Of a stretch of 64,000 nt of DNA, positions 23,448 through 36,945 are shown piece by piece. A model generated the notes under the pieces. The model ran no database searches, was not told the origin of the DNA, and saw nothing but the letters and a program-made list of their open reading frames with translations. The DNA lies in contig QRFJ01002489.1 in the NCBI GenBank assembly GCA_006176705.1, forward strand, positions 1 through 64,000. Direction: 5' to 3'. This DNA is from Cocos nucifera (taxonomy: Eukaryota > Streptophyta > Magnoliopsida > Arecales > Arecaceae). How positions within the stretch are numbered: the stretch's first letter is position 1; the number at the start of each line of letters is the position of its first letter. Both the position numbers and the translations under genes were made by a program.

Positions 23448-23553
23448 AAAGAAAACAAACGTGAGGGATATGAGAAAGAAACAGCTTAGTCTACCAGAGA
23501 GAGAAGAAATGATGTGGGTGAGGAGATGGGGAGGAAGTGGTGAAGAGGAGAGG

Positions 23554-23561
23554 TATATATA
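23554..23561 (-). promoter_or_regulatory. TATA box of the dioxygenase gene
   Basis: CTATATATACC on the minus strand lies about 170 bases upstream of the ATG. This gives an expected start of transcription near 23525 and a leader of about 140 bases. Confidence 0.55.
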
Positions 23562-23783
23562 GGTGGAGGAGAGGAGAGGGAAGCTGGTGCAAAACCAGCG
23601 TCGGATTTCGGGCATCCAGTGGTGGTTTCCGCGGTGTCGTGAATCCGTTGACCCAGTATTTGGTCAGACCGCCCACACGGTGACTTCGCATTGCCGAGCG
23701 GAAGATGTCCTGTTTGCTACCAAACAGCTTTCAGCCCTTTCATTTGATCCTACGGCCGACGTATGACTCTTTCCATTCTCAAA

Positions 23784-24317
23784 TTCATTTGGCTCCGGGA
23801 AGCGCTTTCCTTCTCAAATATTATTTTTAAAAAATTAATTTTTAAAAATAATATATTTTTTTAAAATAATTTTAATATATTTAATTTATTATAAATAAAA
23901 AATAATTTATTATTTAATGAGTGAATGACTTATATTTAGTTGAGCATGCATTTTTCTAGAACAACTTATAATATAATATTAATAAATTAATATAAATATT
24001 ATATCAAGATAAATAAAATTTAATATTATATTAACATCAATATTAGTATCAATATTAATATAATAATATTATATTAATATAATATAAAAAAGTAATATAA
24101 AAAAACATTTTAAAAAAAGTCTCTAATTTTCATCCAATGAGAATTCCGAAAATTTATCTTTTTTATGAATTTTTTTCATAAAATATAGAATTTATATTTT
24201 CATAGAAATATTTTTTTAATATTTTTTTAAAAATTTTAAAAATATAAGAGAGAATTTTTCTACTTCTTGAGAATTACATTTTTTTTTTTCTCCCTAATTC
24301 CCGCAAACCAAACAAAT
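23784..24317. mobile_element. Possible AT-rich MITE upstream of the dioxygenase promoter
   Basis: The left end ATTTGGCTCCGGGAA and the right end, reverse-complemented TTTGGTTTGCGGGAA, are similar and enclose about 500 bases that are almost entirely A/T with foldback potential. No target duplication was found. An ordinary AT-rich spacer with a chance match is possible. Confidence 0.3.
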
Positions 24318-25371
24318 CTTTCGTGACAAAGCCTCCGGTTTGGATTCGCTGATTTGGATTGAAATACTCTGCACAGAATGAAGTCTGCTGGGGAACGTCA
24401 ATAACTTACATTTTTTACGGGCAAGCTTGTTAGATCTACGGTTCCTACATATGTAGAAGAGAGTTGACTTGCTAATATTCGACACAAGGAATTGTCCACG
24501 TTAGTTATGGTCTATTCCTCCCTCTAGTTTTTGAATTGGCCGGATGATTCTACTATTAGCCCACCACCACCGCATAAGGGTCCCATATATCAACCATGGT
24601 GATTGAATTGGGCAAAACATGCGTGTTAACGGGAGGTACTTACACCTTGTGTAACATTTATTTTCTACAAATTTTATGGTAAAAACTTTTAGTAAGAAAG
24701 TTTATCTCTTAGTATGATGAATTATTGGACTTGCATCCATGCTTCTTTCCCTGGAGGGCATGTATTCCTTATATACATGCATAAGGAATTCTCTTCAATG
24801 GGATAGGTTCCATCCTATGAAGGTAAAGATCTTAACATCCTAAGATTCCTCTACAGATGGATATTTATAAGAATTAAATTAAAATCTAGTCAAATTAGTA
24901 AATTCTAATGGATGCATCTATCACAGAGCCTTTTAGTCGAGTAAGGCCTATATCGATTGCTGCTACATTATATGACTAAGACAATAGGATCCAAATAATA
25001 TGATCACAAATTATATGAATTCTTTAACCATTCATTCAGATGGCAACTTAGCTCGTATTTTTATAATAAATTAAAAATAAAAATATGATATATAAATAAT
25101 AGAAGTTCATCTTATGAGAATTTTTAATATTTCTTTCATACATATAATTAGCTTCGTGGCCGACCGAAACATAAGATTTGAATTAATAGGTCTTAAGACT
25201 ATGTTGGTTGATTGTTTAGGCCTAATTTGCCCTAGGTTTAAACATTCCACCGCACCCGTCCTCTAAGATTGATTTGTACTTCTTCGGCTAAATGTTCTCA
25301 AAGTTTGCTTTTCAATGAAAAATTGAATTGCACATTTACATTATCAAGATGTAGCTGGGGAGAACAATACA

Positions 25372-25418
<47 letters not shown>

Positions 25419-28400
25419 TTGCTTCTTATTTTGTGTATGGTGCTTGAATATGCTTATGGTTAGATATGACACCGTCGGCTCAGACGTGATTGAATTCATG
25501 ACTTCATTATTCAATTTCATACGCAAAATTTGACATATAAGTTCATGTCTAGCTAGATATGCGACCCGATTCAAAATGTTTTAGAGGCTGAGTCATGTGG
25601 TCCATATGAGCTTTAAACTGGATCCAACTCCATTAACACACCTATTAATTCAAATCCAATACCTAGAAACTCAGAAGCTGGCCAGGTCACGCTCATCCTC
25701 GTCCAGACTTCGACCCAACTCATTATGGTCTTACCCTATTAACTATGTCAGTTGGAGGTCGGTAGCTTATATCAAGAAAGGAGTGGAAACATGTACATCC
25801 ATGCTACTATTAATGTGCATGTTTGAACATCGAAACTAGACAACCAAACCATGCTCTTGGATGCTAGCTAGCAGTTCGGTGGTTAGGTATGAAAACCTGT
25901 GCATAATTCGAAGGGGCTGAACGAATACATTTTCCGAGCCAATAGCTGGTGAGGCCTATCGCTTTAGGGCGGTGACCAACCTCAACCTGGGCATTTGAAC
26001 GCTGCCACAACCCCGCCGTTGGCTCCCAAAAGATTTCAGGCACGGGTCTCCAGTTCCCTCACTATTTCCTTGAGGGGGGGAAAAAGTTCCCTAGTTTCTT
26101 TCGGGAGAAAAATATTCCAAACACACGGTCCCTCCACCAACTCGCATCTAATGACGAAAGATTTATTGATGATCCGATCGGAAAGAAAAAAAGTTTTACG
26201 GTGGATCTTGATTCTATGCCCCATTCAGCTAGCGGCCAAAATAACCAATATCGACTCCGAGTCCGAGTCCGAGAATCCTTCTAAATCAATCGAACAACTC
26301 CGTAATTTGAAGTTCCTCTTTTATTCACTTGCACCCTCTTACTGTATATGGTCGAGAGTAGTTGGGGGTTAAAAAACACCTGCTCTTGTGGACTGGATGT
26401 TAAAAAGAATGGTCAAGAGGAGCTTATTGTTAAAGCCTGTCTCATCGAGGGACCAGTCGATGGAGGAAAAAAAAAAAAAAAAAAAGGTGTTCTCCAAAAC
26501 CACCAGCCCATCCCACGGGCCCATAGAGACCGGTATAGGATCATTACAAAGTTTTGTTTTGATTGAAAGGATCATTATTGTTGGTAGCAAAGAACAAGAT
26601 CCACTGCGACGGAAGATGAACCGTATCTTTGGTTGTAAGAAGCCAATGCCTCAAAGATACGGGTGTCAAAGAATCTGCTTCACTTTCCAATCAGTGTGGA
26701 TCCACTATTGGAACAAAATCTCCAGCATTCATCATGAACCAAAATTTTGTTGTTTGGCTTTTATTTCACCACGGATTTGTCCTTCTTTTTAACCATGATC
26801 TCTCGAGAGATTTGGTAGGAGATACACCGTATCGACGTCGGATCTTGGTTAAGGCCCGCGAGGTGGTGGACCCATGGATGCAACGAGCTTTGGCATCTTT
26901 GAGCTAGGCTGGAGTGCAGTCGCTGCTGGGTTGCTCAAGATTAGACACTCTAGCGTACCAACGGGAGATCAATAGAGGAACAAAGTTTTGTGACACATTG
27001 GATTCCATCCTTTGGGATTGCTGCTCTTGGATTCCTCATATTTACCGGGTTCTAAAGATGAGAAATTATGTGGCTGTATACGCCAATAATCATAATCATT
27101 CCTTCCTGCAATGATGCATCAAAATGAGCATTTAATATGATTGACAGCATGCATGGCTATCTATGGTGTATACGGTACATGGCATAATTTCTCTCCTAAG
27201 ATATATAGTCCATGAGCTAGACCATGATACTAATAAACCAGGCCAATCGACAAGGAATTCTGTGATTCTTGTCCTCTGTCCATTCATCGGATTCATCCCA
27301 CATTTGTCACCTTCGGAATAAACTAGCTGCCAACAATGACATGTTCTTGCGTCATTATTGAAGGCTTATGCTACTTTTATTGATGCAGCACGCAAACAAG
27401 AACAGTACGGTATAAATGTTGAAGTGTTTTTTCCAACTGTAGTTTTGAAAATCCAATTCTTGCACCCTCACGTGAAATTTTTAGAGTTTTTCGATCAATG
27501 CATGCATAACGTGGATGCAAAGATGAACTGTGATATTATGTGATGTTACATAATCATTTAAACATCCATCTCGGTTAGATTCAGTTTCTACATACTTCAA
27601 GATCGATGAATAATGGTCGAATATATTTTTTTTTAAATTTATATATATTTAATCATATACCACCGCATATTTGTACGATTAATATCATTCTTATTGCAAG
27701 CATCGGATAAATAGATAGAAAATCACTGGTTATTTTTTTTTTTTTTTTTTTTTTTGAATTTTCAGCGGCGTAGATCATGGATAATGATATGAATTTTCAA
27801 TTCAAATACTCAGACATTTACTTTGAATCACCACATAATTTATAAAGCATTTAATATTTAGTATCCTCTATCTATATACATATAACAAGTTTTTTATCTT
27901 GGAAAATGACAAATGTGGATCATTTGCTGATCCGTGCTTGTCATTCTTGCATGTGGGCTACGATGTCTCGTTGAAAGAAAGAAAAGATGTGAGAGGTCCC
28001 AAGTGTTTTGATCAATCCACATCAAAGAAAGAATATACAGAAAGAAAAATAAAAAGGAAAAAAAATGTGAGCCTATATTATAAGAAGTGTCTCCAATCTC
28101 TCCCGTCGTGGGATTGGCGGCTGATATTTTGAAGTAGAGCTGAAGGTTGGATGTTTTGAAAAATTTTTATTATTCATCTCCAAGGGCCATTGAAAGCACA
28201 TCAAAAGGAAATATTTCGGGCTCCAAACTAAAAGTTGCTTTTCAATTTTCTCCTTATCATCTCGCGTTGTATCATTTTTTTAGCCTCGTGCTTCTAATAA
28301 TCCAACATTACATGAAACTTTTGGCCACTCAAACATCCAAAGTTTGATATATCTTGAATTTTTTTGAGGACTAAAAGAATGCAGGCAGACAATTTCCACT

Positions 28401-31400
28401 CTCTTTTGAGAAGTTACTTCTAAGAGACGCCACTTCATGTTGCTTAAAAGATTTGATCAGCTATGATGGGGACCTTTATGTATATGCCGCAAGCCACCAC
28501 AAGGCATACTATTAGCGAGTACATTGAAAAATCTTCTAAATTTTTTTTTTTTCCCATCCCATCTTTATTGAAGATTAAGTTCATTTATTTTTCTATAAGA
28601 TCAAGAAACAATACACGTACATCATTGCCATAAATATATTTTATATATAGAAAATCATGTTCTAAAACTATATTTTTTTTTTTTTGGCTCCAGCCACCTT
28701 TCCTACCACGAACCTTACAACATTTGTTATTACATGAAATTCGCGTAGCCTTCCTGTCTAGCCATATCTTAAATAATATAGAAAATTATGTGCATAAATA
28801 CATATTCTTCATTGATTTCTCTTGATTAACTTAGGCATCAATATTATAAATTATAGATCCCCAAGCACAAGCCTTTTGTGCATGACGTGGCAAGAGCCTG
28901 CGCCCCATATATAAAGGCAATAAGAAAAAAAAGGAAGAGGAAGCTGTCCTACAACCCCACAGAACCAAGGCTCGGACACCATCACAAAGCTTTCGGATGT
29001 AGCGTTGTTTAATTATGCTGTCGAGGTAAGTACAATGAACTTGTCCATGGTTGGGGCCGGGATTAGGACGCATGACCCATAAGAATCTCAAGTCTGTAAT
29101 ATGGGCTTGTCTTGTTCCTTAACTAAAATTTCTTGTGAACTTGATCCCTTTTTCTCTGGGACGGGTGGGTTAGGCTCCTTAAAAAGTATTCTGTAAGCAC
29201 GAGAACTAAGAGTGGACCCAGGTCGATTTCAATAAAAAGAGATGGGTCTATTCCCGGGGCTCGTGAACACTGCCCTCCATGCGATGCCTTTGTCCTTTCT
29301 TCCTCATTCGTTGCATTGCTTGGTTTGAATCAGCATACACCACCCAATAATTTAAATCTTGGTTTCCTTTTGCCAAGGCCCTTCTCTCTCTCTCTCTCTC
29401 TCTCTCCGTGACGGACTTGCTGTCACTCTCCTTGGCGAGCACAATTTAATGATGGAATTCTTCCCAAGAACCTGATTTCGTTTTTTGATTAACCGAATTT
29501 TCTGACAAATTGAATGCCTCTCCTCCCTCGATACGAACGTATACGCATATATGGACATACACATGCTTAAAAAAAGAAAAAATCCTATATATTTTATAGA
29601 TTTGTAGTACCTTTCTGTATATTATATTACATTAACTTCAACTCTGTATTTTTCACGTTACTACAATGTGGTCTATTCTCCTACCAAATAAAGTTAGGGC
29701 TCGCGAAAGGTACACATGGAGCTACTGGCATGGAGAAAGACGGCTAATATGGACTTAGTTTACTCCACATGCCAAAATATCCACTAGGCATTGATATATC
29801 ACAACGACTTCTTCGACATCTTTATAGCGACTTCAAAAACCACTCCAACAAATTCTCTTCCTCCGATTCTTTCTCTGCCTCTAATTCTATCATTTTTGCC
29901 TTGATTAAGTAAGGATTTTTGTCTCCATTTAATGACAATTTTCATGCTCTCGGCTACGTCTCCGCTACCTACAAATCTCGCTAAAAGAAATCCCCCATCA
30001 TTCTAGTCAGTAGAGTTCGATCCAAATCGCCTCCATCATATATGGCCAAGTTGGTATTGCCCAGCCCCACGCCCTTTATGGAGAAGAAAAGAGGAGCTCT
30101 GGATGGTGAAGCAAGAGTCTAAGGGCATTGAAAGTAGACGTAGAAGTAAGGAGAAGGGTGGCATTTTTTTCTTATCCATCTGGTACTTGACTTAATCCGA
30201 CCCGTATGGGATGGATTTTATCCAACTCGATTAAAATCTGGATTAGATTTGGATTTTAGAAAAAAAAACTAAGCAGGTTTAGATCGGATATGAGTAATGA
30301 TATGCCCCATCCCAAATCCGATCCGATAATTCTTGTTAATATAAATTCTCAACACAAAGTCTTAGCTATCGTCTAAGCTTATCTATTTGGCCACTCCAAG
30401 CCTCCTAAGTCTAATGCAATGAGAATCTGAACTCTAGCCATCGTCTTTCCTATTCGACCAATGGAGCACAACGAGCAAAACTGATGGAGTAAAGGTGAGC
30501 GGGAAGCACGAATTGCAGGCGGCGGCAATGAGGAAACCCTAGTGAGAATTTAGGTGCTTTGACAAGGTGAGGGGGCCCGAAGGATTGCTAGTTGGGTGAC
30601 GGACGAGGAGGAGATGAGGGTGGTGTCCATGGCTCCGACAAAACCCTAGTCATTGTCTAAGCTTCCCTATTCAGCCGCTTCAAGCCTCTCACCCAATTGA
30701 GACTCCCAAATTAAAGGAAAGAGGGCAAAGAAATTAAAAGGTAAGTCTTTTTCCAACACAGATTGATTATTTTATTATTATTATTATTATTGCTTTCTTT
30801 TCTTTTTTATTTCATTCTCTTTTTCGGATATCTATGGAGAAGAAGAGCACCCTAGGAGATCGGAGGGCCGGGAGGAGATCTTTGATCGGATGGGCTCAAA
30901 GAATTTTTGATCGGAAGAGAGATTTTGGTTATACTTGATCCATCCTTATATTTCTATTTTATCTGACTTGACCTTATCCAAGACAAGTATAGGATAGGTA
31001 TGAGTATAATTTTTTTTTCTAACAGAATGGATATGGATATTGATCGACTCAACTAATATCCGACCTATTACACCCCCCCGCAGGTGAAAAGTTGAGATGA
31101 GAGAAGTTCTTTATATCCACAACCTCCGACTAAGCAACCATCATCGATGTGGCCATCCCTCCTATGATTTTGTGCAATGTCTTAAAAAAGCTCATCAATC
31201 CAACGATCGATCACTCCCCTCTGGTGATCCCCACCATGTCCTATCCACTAAGGCCCATCAGCCATCATTTGCAGTTGCATCTCCCGTAACCTCGCTCACA
31301 ATGCCTATATTTGTGGTGCACGCAAATCTCATCACATCCTTTGAGTTTGCCATCTCTTGAGTGGTGACAGCATTCTCCAACTCTCATTTTCTTCGATAAT

Positions 31401-33328
31401 GATGACATGCTCCAACTGCTTCTCCATTCCTTCAATAGCAATTGCCACCACTACAGCATCTTTTAGAATACATGATGCTAGCGACCCCATCCTCCTGAGC
31501 TTCTTGGCTGGCTTTCATGATATCGACAGTAGTGTGCAGGATGCTGGCTGCAAATCGAGTGCTAATAGATTGGTCGAACCCTTAAAAGGATGTAGGGTTA
31601 GGCAATACCACCTCGATCAAATGTAGTGAGGCTGATAGTTCACACTCTTAGCTATAGCACGATTGATTCAATTGTAGCCATCCAATTCTCTATCGAAGCT
31701 AAGGAACCCATCACTGCTGGAGAGGTGGCAATGGCAAAGGAGAAGGTTATGAAAATGGTGTTGCCGTGTGTGAGCTGGTAGTGAAACCGAAAGTAGCCCC
31801 AAAAGGAATAAAGGCCATCATTGGCTCGGATTCCATTCTCTAAGAGAAATCCTAATCCTCAAATTTTTAAATTTTTTTTTCATCATATGAAAATCTTGGC
31901 ACCAAGGGACCAAGACCACATCTAATTTCCTTCTTCTTTATTAAAAAAAAAAAAAAATCTGCATGGCTAACTTTCTTTATGCCAACTGCCACATGAACAC
32001 CTTCAGCGGGCCTTGATTCAAATTGGGAGAAGAGTTGATCATGTTGCAATAATATGAGAAATATAGATTTAATATTACAGCAATTAAATATGTCGGAAGA
32101 TATGCATGTGTTTATGTATGTATGTATATGTATATCTACATGTATATGTGTATATTTGTTTGTATAATAAAAATAAAAAAACTCCTCCATTTTGTATATA
32201 TGGAATTGCAAATATCTTCCTACATATTGAATTGCTGCAATAATATGTTCCTGCCTATACATGCATATAAAGAAAATATGTAATCACCTGGAAGTCCCCG
32301 TAAATCAGTGGTGACTTGGACTGAAAAACAAGTATCACATCCAACATCTCAAAAAACTTGGACCTGTCAACTCGCGTTCCATACCGCTGTCGACTTCCAA
32401 GCTTCAAGATTGCATGTTTTGACGGAAGGCACGTAGAAAAAGAGATTAGAAAGAAAGGAAAAAAAAAAAAAGAAAGAAGAAGAAAGAAGAAGAGTATATA
32501 TGATTCAATTAGAATGGAGATGTCAACAAACCGAACGAATCAACAGCCAATGTCGGCCATGTCTCAAAAGTCTTTCCTGAAGGAGTGGTTGTCTGAAAAG
32601 TCAAGCAGGCGGCACTGAACAAGCTCATGTCGGTCGAATTGCACGCATTAGGCTGCTAGCTAGACCTGCCATTCTTAAACCCGGCATCATATAGCCTGGA
32701 ATTTAGATGCCCGCGACTCCAAGCCATCATGGTAAAAAAGAACAGATCCAGAAGAAGAGAAGACATGAAGCTATGAACAAATCCACGAGTTTCCCAGTTT
32801 GCAATCAGTTGAACATGTGCTAATTGAATGCATATAATATAGACCAGCTCCCCCTTCGAACGTGTGCCATTTAAGAAAATCCTGTCTCTAGGGTGCTTTT
32901 CTTCTCTTCACCTTTTTCTATAATTTGAGCAACCTATTTTTCTAACCTCACGAGATTTCTCCTGCTCATCTTGACATGAACTCATAAAAAAAAAAAAAGA
33001 CATCAACTCCAAGGAAAAACGTGCACCCCGGAGAAAAGGAGCACTCCTCGTGCCCTCTTCAAGACCATTCTGTGTGGAATTATTTCCAAATGTTGATCTT
33101 CCATCCTATGCAGCACGCTCCTGCAAGCTTGCAGTCCTAATATTTGACGATCTCCCAAGCTTCTTTGTCGTTGATAGACGTAGATTCCACCATAAAACGT
33201 GCGTTTCTAGATAGAGATTCTATCACTTGGTGATGTTATCAACACCAAGCTGCAGTGCAACAAACTAACGTCATGTCCAGGCTCCAGCCAACAGCTTCCA
33301 GATAAAAGTTTTAAGGTGTGTGTCCGTG

Positions 33329-33359
<31 letters not shown>

Positions 33360-36300
33360 ATATATATACACACACGCTTAGTCACGATTCCTTGGCTAAG
33401 GAGTGGGTGTGGTATGGATGAGAATTGGGAACAGAACAAATCCTTATCCCTAGTAGTTGACTGCTGTTATTGTATTCGTGCTAGCTGGGATACATGTCAG
33501 CAAAGCATCCTGACAGCCTGCTGTATTGCCGGTCAGGCGAGGGAGTTTTGCACATCAAAATCATGCATAACTTGGACATTTGTACTCGGCCCCCCTTCCT
33601 TTTACCAAAAAATAATTAAAAATTAAAAAGTTGATGATCTGTGAGGGTGAATTAAGAATTTTGAAATACCCACTCTGCTTGTGCGGTGCACAACTTAGAT
33701 CATGGCCATGGCCATGGCCATGGAAAATCACGGACGCGTAGATGTGGCTTGGTGTCCTACCCCATACCCCAGTTTTGTTTCGGCTAGCTTCAGACAAGTG
33801 CATGAAGAAATTGGAAGATCGTCCAAGGCCACACCAATCTATGCCCATTCATATAATTTGCAGTAGCGAAAGTAGTTAGCTCTGATCTAATCACCTTTTT
33901 TCGTTCTCCTGTTCATCGACGGCAATACCTAGCGATGCAGTCCATTTTTTTCCTCACCAGTTAGGTTTTCTTGTTAAACTTATTTAATTACAGTTAGATA
34001 TAATTTTAAAATTTTTTAATAATATAACATCAGAATATGTTCTTATTTATGATGAAGGTCAATAAAATGGTTCAAACTTACCAAAAACACATGAAATGAA
34101 CAATATGAAATGTTATAGAACAGACTTCCCTGTTTTTGGGGGAAGACAAGGAGATCTTGCGCCTCTAGGATTTCAGTTAAACATTTCCTAAAAAGTAATT
34201 GATCGATAGATCTCTGTAAAATACGCCTTCTCCCTCGATGTGCGCTAATTTTCTGATTCGCCCGCGTCATGTTTTGAACTGGTTCACTTGGGTCCAGCAT
34301 AACGCCCGGCCCCATATCCTCAGCACTGGAGCCGGCCCATTAGAGCAGTAAATCCACTAGAAGATTGGGAAAGAGAAGAGGGGGTGGCAAATATCCAAAC
34401 TCAAACTAAAGCCCGGACCCATTAGAGGGATCATCTACTAGCGGACTCCATCAGATGATCGTTTCCTTCTTCTCGGGCGTCTTCGGCTTTCTTATGCTGC
34501 TTCTGTTCGACCATGTTTGTTTAGGAGGTTTCGCTGACGACAATGGAGCCGGATACGGAGCACATAGAAACCGGAAAGAGCAAACACCTCCTCGGGATGG
34601 CTTGGACGAGCACAGGTTGGACAAAATCATCCATCAAACTGGTGGCGTGCGATGAGAACACATGCTTCCAGGATGGTCCATGCACTGTTCAAAAGAAACA
34701 TCCATCGAACAACTGGCGGGAAGGCAATACGCTTGCTTGGATAATTCGCTGGGCTGTATGTGGTGTGGCATGCCGTAGCCTCGCATTTCTTGTGGGTGTC
34801 GGGCCTGCAGGTTGCTAGGCAATTGCTCGAACAGGTGGTAGACGAGTGGTAGGGAGTTGCGGATAAACAGATGACACGCTTAGCATTTTTACTAGCTCAA
34901 TGGTTGACCCAAGCCCAACCCAAGCTTGGGGTGGTTTCTTCAATCAAATGAATGCACGGTGTTACGATGGACATTTCTAACGGATGGTTCCCAACAGGCA
35001 GGGGCGTGGATCAACCTGGTTCAGTAGCCGGATAAGATGTGAGGACCAGCGGCCAATGTAGCTCACTGGAAAAGGTCTGGGTCAATAATTCAATGAAAAA
35101 TTGCTATTCGGCATTGTTTAACAGCTTGCGGGTCCAATATGAATCAAGTGTGGCACCTGGTTGCATCCTATGCCCGTAAGTACAGCACATTTTTTATTTA
35201 TGGACATCATCATTTGCATCTAGTGCCCTATCTTTGAAATTAAATAAGATCTCTAGATTTAAGTTTTTGTACTGTTAAAAAATGATTAAATATTTGGACT
35301 TTTTTTAATCGACGATTATTTTCTTTTAGAAAATGGTGCAGCTACACGAGAATGATTTGTTAAAGAGAGAAGGAAGAAACACATGAATCGAGGAGATTGT
35401 TGGAAGAAGGCGAGTCCATAACAATATTACTAACGATAATCCCTGTCTTCGTTCCAACCCTTTCACAAGCCGTTCTCTTATAAACTGGCCAAAAATAGCA
35501 AAATCCAGAATCTCTCTAAGATCCACAAAATGAGAGAGTAAAATTCATGTAAAACATCTCGAAATATGTCTGTAAAGTCAAGTCAATGTAGACTTATTAA
35601 AAACAATTTTAATCATAATTTTATAAAATGAAATTTCATTTTTTCCCAAGTTTTTCATGGACCCCTGAATCGTGATATTTGCATGAGCCGAAGGTTGATT
35701 GGCAGATTGACAGAGCTCTTGATGTCAATTAAGAACATTGGCACTAAACTTTTAAAAAAATAATAATAATAACTCAGAGAGTAACCTCATCTTTTCTTTC
35801 GAGGAAAGCATAGAAAAATAACTGAGTTTTTTAACATGATACCAACTAGCTGCCTAAAATCTAGTCCTCGAGATGTTTACAAAGTCTACCATACATAACG
35901 GTGCCAGATGGCTGCATGCCTGGTGCTACGGGTCTAACCAACCAGATGGCCCATCGTCCACTGTAGAAACTGCTCTAAAAGTATGGCTCCATTTGAAAAA
36001 AAGGGTATCCCACAGGTCCCTTGGCAAGCCCTGCCCTCTATAGCCACAGATAACTTGCAAAATCAAAGTTTCAATGATTGAATCAAAGGAATAAAGAAAA
36101 AAAAAAGGAGGAAAAAAAAAAACAGTTCTATGCAAAATCTTCCAGGTCACAAGACAATGTTGCCATGGATATTGACAAATACTCTGATGTGGCACATGCA
36201 AGGAGAAGATGGTAGACACCCTCGTTGATCATGCAAAGAACCTGCTTCACAGTATGCAGTACAAAAGGCTGCCAGAGAGACATTACATTTGATCCTCATA

Positions 36301-36945
36301 CATCAGCTCTGTACTAGTTAATTATGAACTGATGATATTTCTTGCTGCATGTTTTAACCATACAACTAAACTTCTCCTTTAAAACAAGAAAGATCACAAA
36401 CGCCATCTCAAGCTCCTTAAACATCATGAAAATTAAAATACATGAAAAGAAGAAAAATGCCCAAGAAAGTCATACAAATTAATGTTTCTCTCAGCCATAA
36501 CTAATGAAAAGCTGTTGCTGGCAGTAAATTGGATTGCTCAACTCCTTCATTGAGTGCTAAGTTTTTTATCAGAAGAGACCTTGCATAGATGAATCATTAA
36601 CTGTGGATGATGATAATCAAAACCTACATACATGACAGAAATATAGAACAATTATGTTGCAAGTACATTACATGTGAAGCAACCCTTTGAAGGGAGAGAA
36701 AGGAGGAGGGGGGGGAAGGGGGTCAAAGCAGTCACCATCAATGATAATTTTGACAGAAATGATGCAATAATAGTAGTTACACTGAAGGCATGTAGAACTT
36801 TCAAAGCACGCCGTATGACATTATAATCCAATAACTCCAAAAGAAAGGACAATGTCAGGAATTACCTGCAAACAAGCAAAGAATATATGCATGCTGTGGA
36901 TGATCACAACCTGGTTCAGTTACCAGACCAGACTTCCATGTCATT
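24318..36945. other. Intergenic, about 12.6 kb, no gene recognised
   Basis: Open frames up to about 130 codons occur (for example 25995-26372, 26388-26792 and 31867-32262), but none shows a known domain or a plausible exon structure. Simple repeats seen: TG at 25374-25417; A or T runs near 26467, 27738 and 28675; TC at 29382-29406; ATGT-type at 32100-32165; TC/TA at 33330-33370. Around 30.35 and 30.64 kb a segment of about 60 bases ('TCGTCTAAGCTT' and 'TTCAAGCCTC' blocks) is repeated. The last 600 bases probably include the 3' untranslated region of the transferase gene. Confidence 0.55.
25374..25417. repeat. (TG)22 microsatellite
   Basis: An uninterrupted TG dinucleotide run of about 44 bases, long enough to be polymorphic. 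Confidence 0.95.

Noticed and set aside
34455..34818. Frame starting with a signal-peptide-like MIVSFFSGVFGFLMLLLF
   Set aside because: The hydrophobic start is followed by only about 45 unrecognised residues, and an overlapping frame is longer. No splice continuation or family was found.
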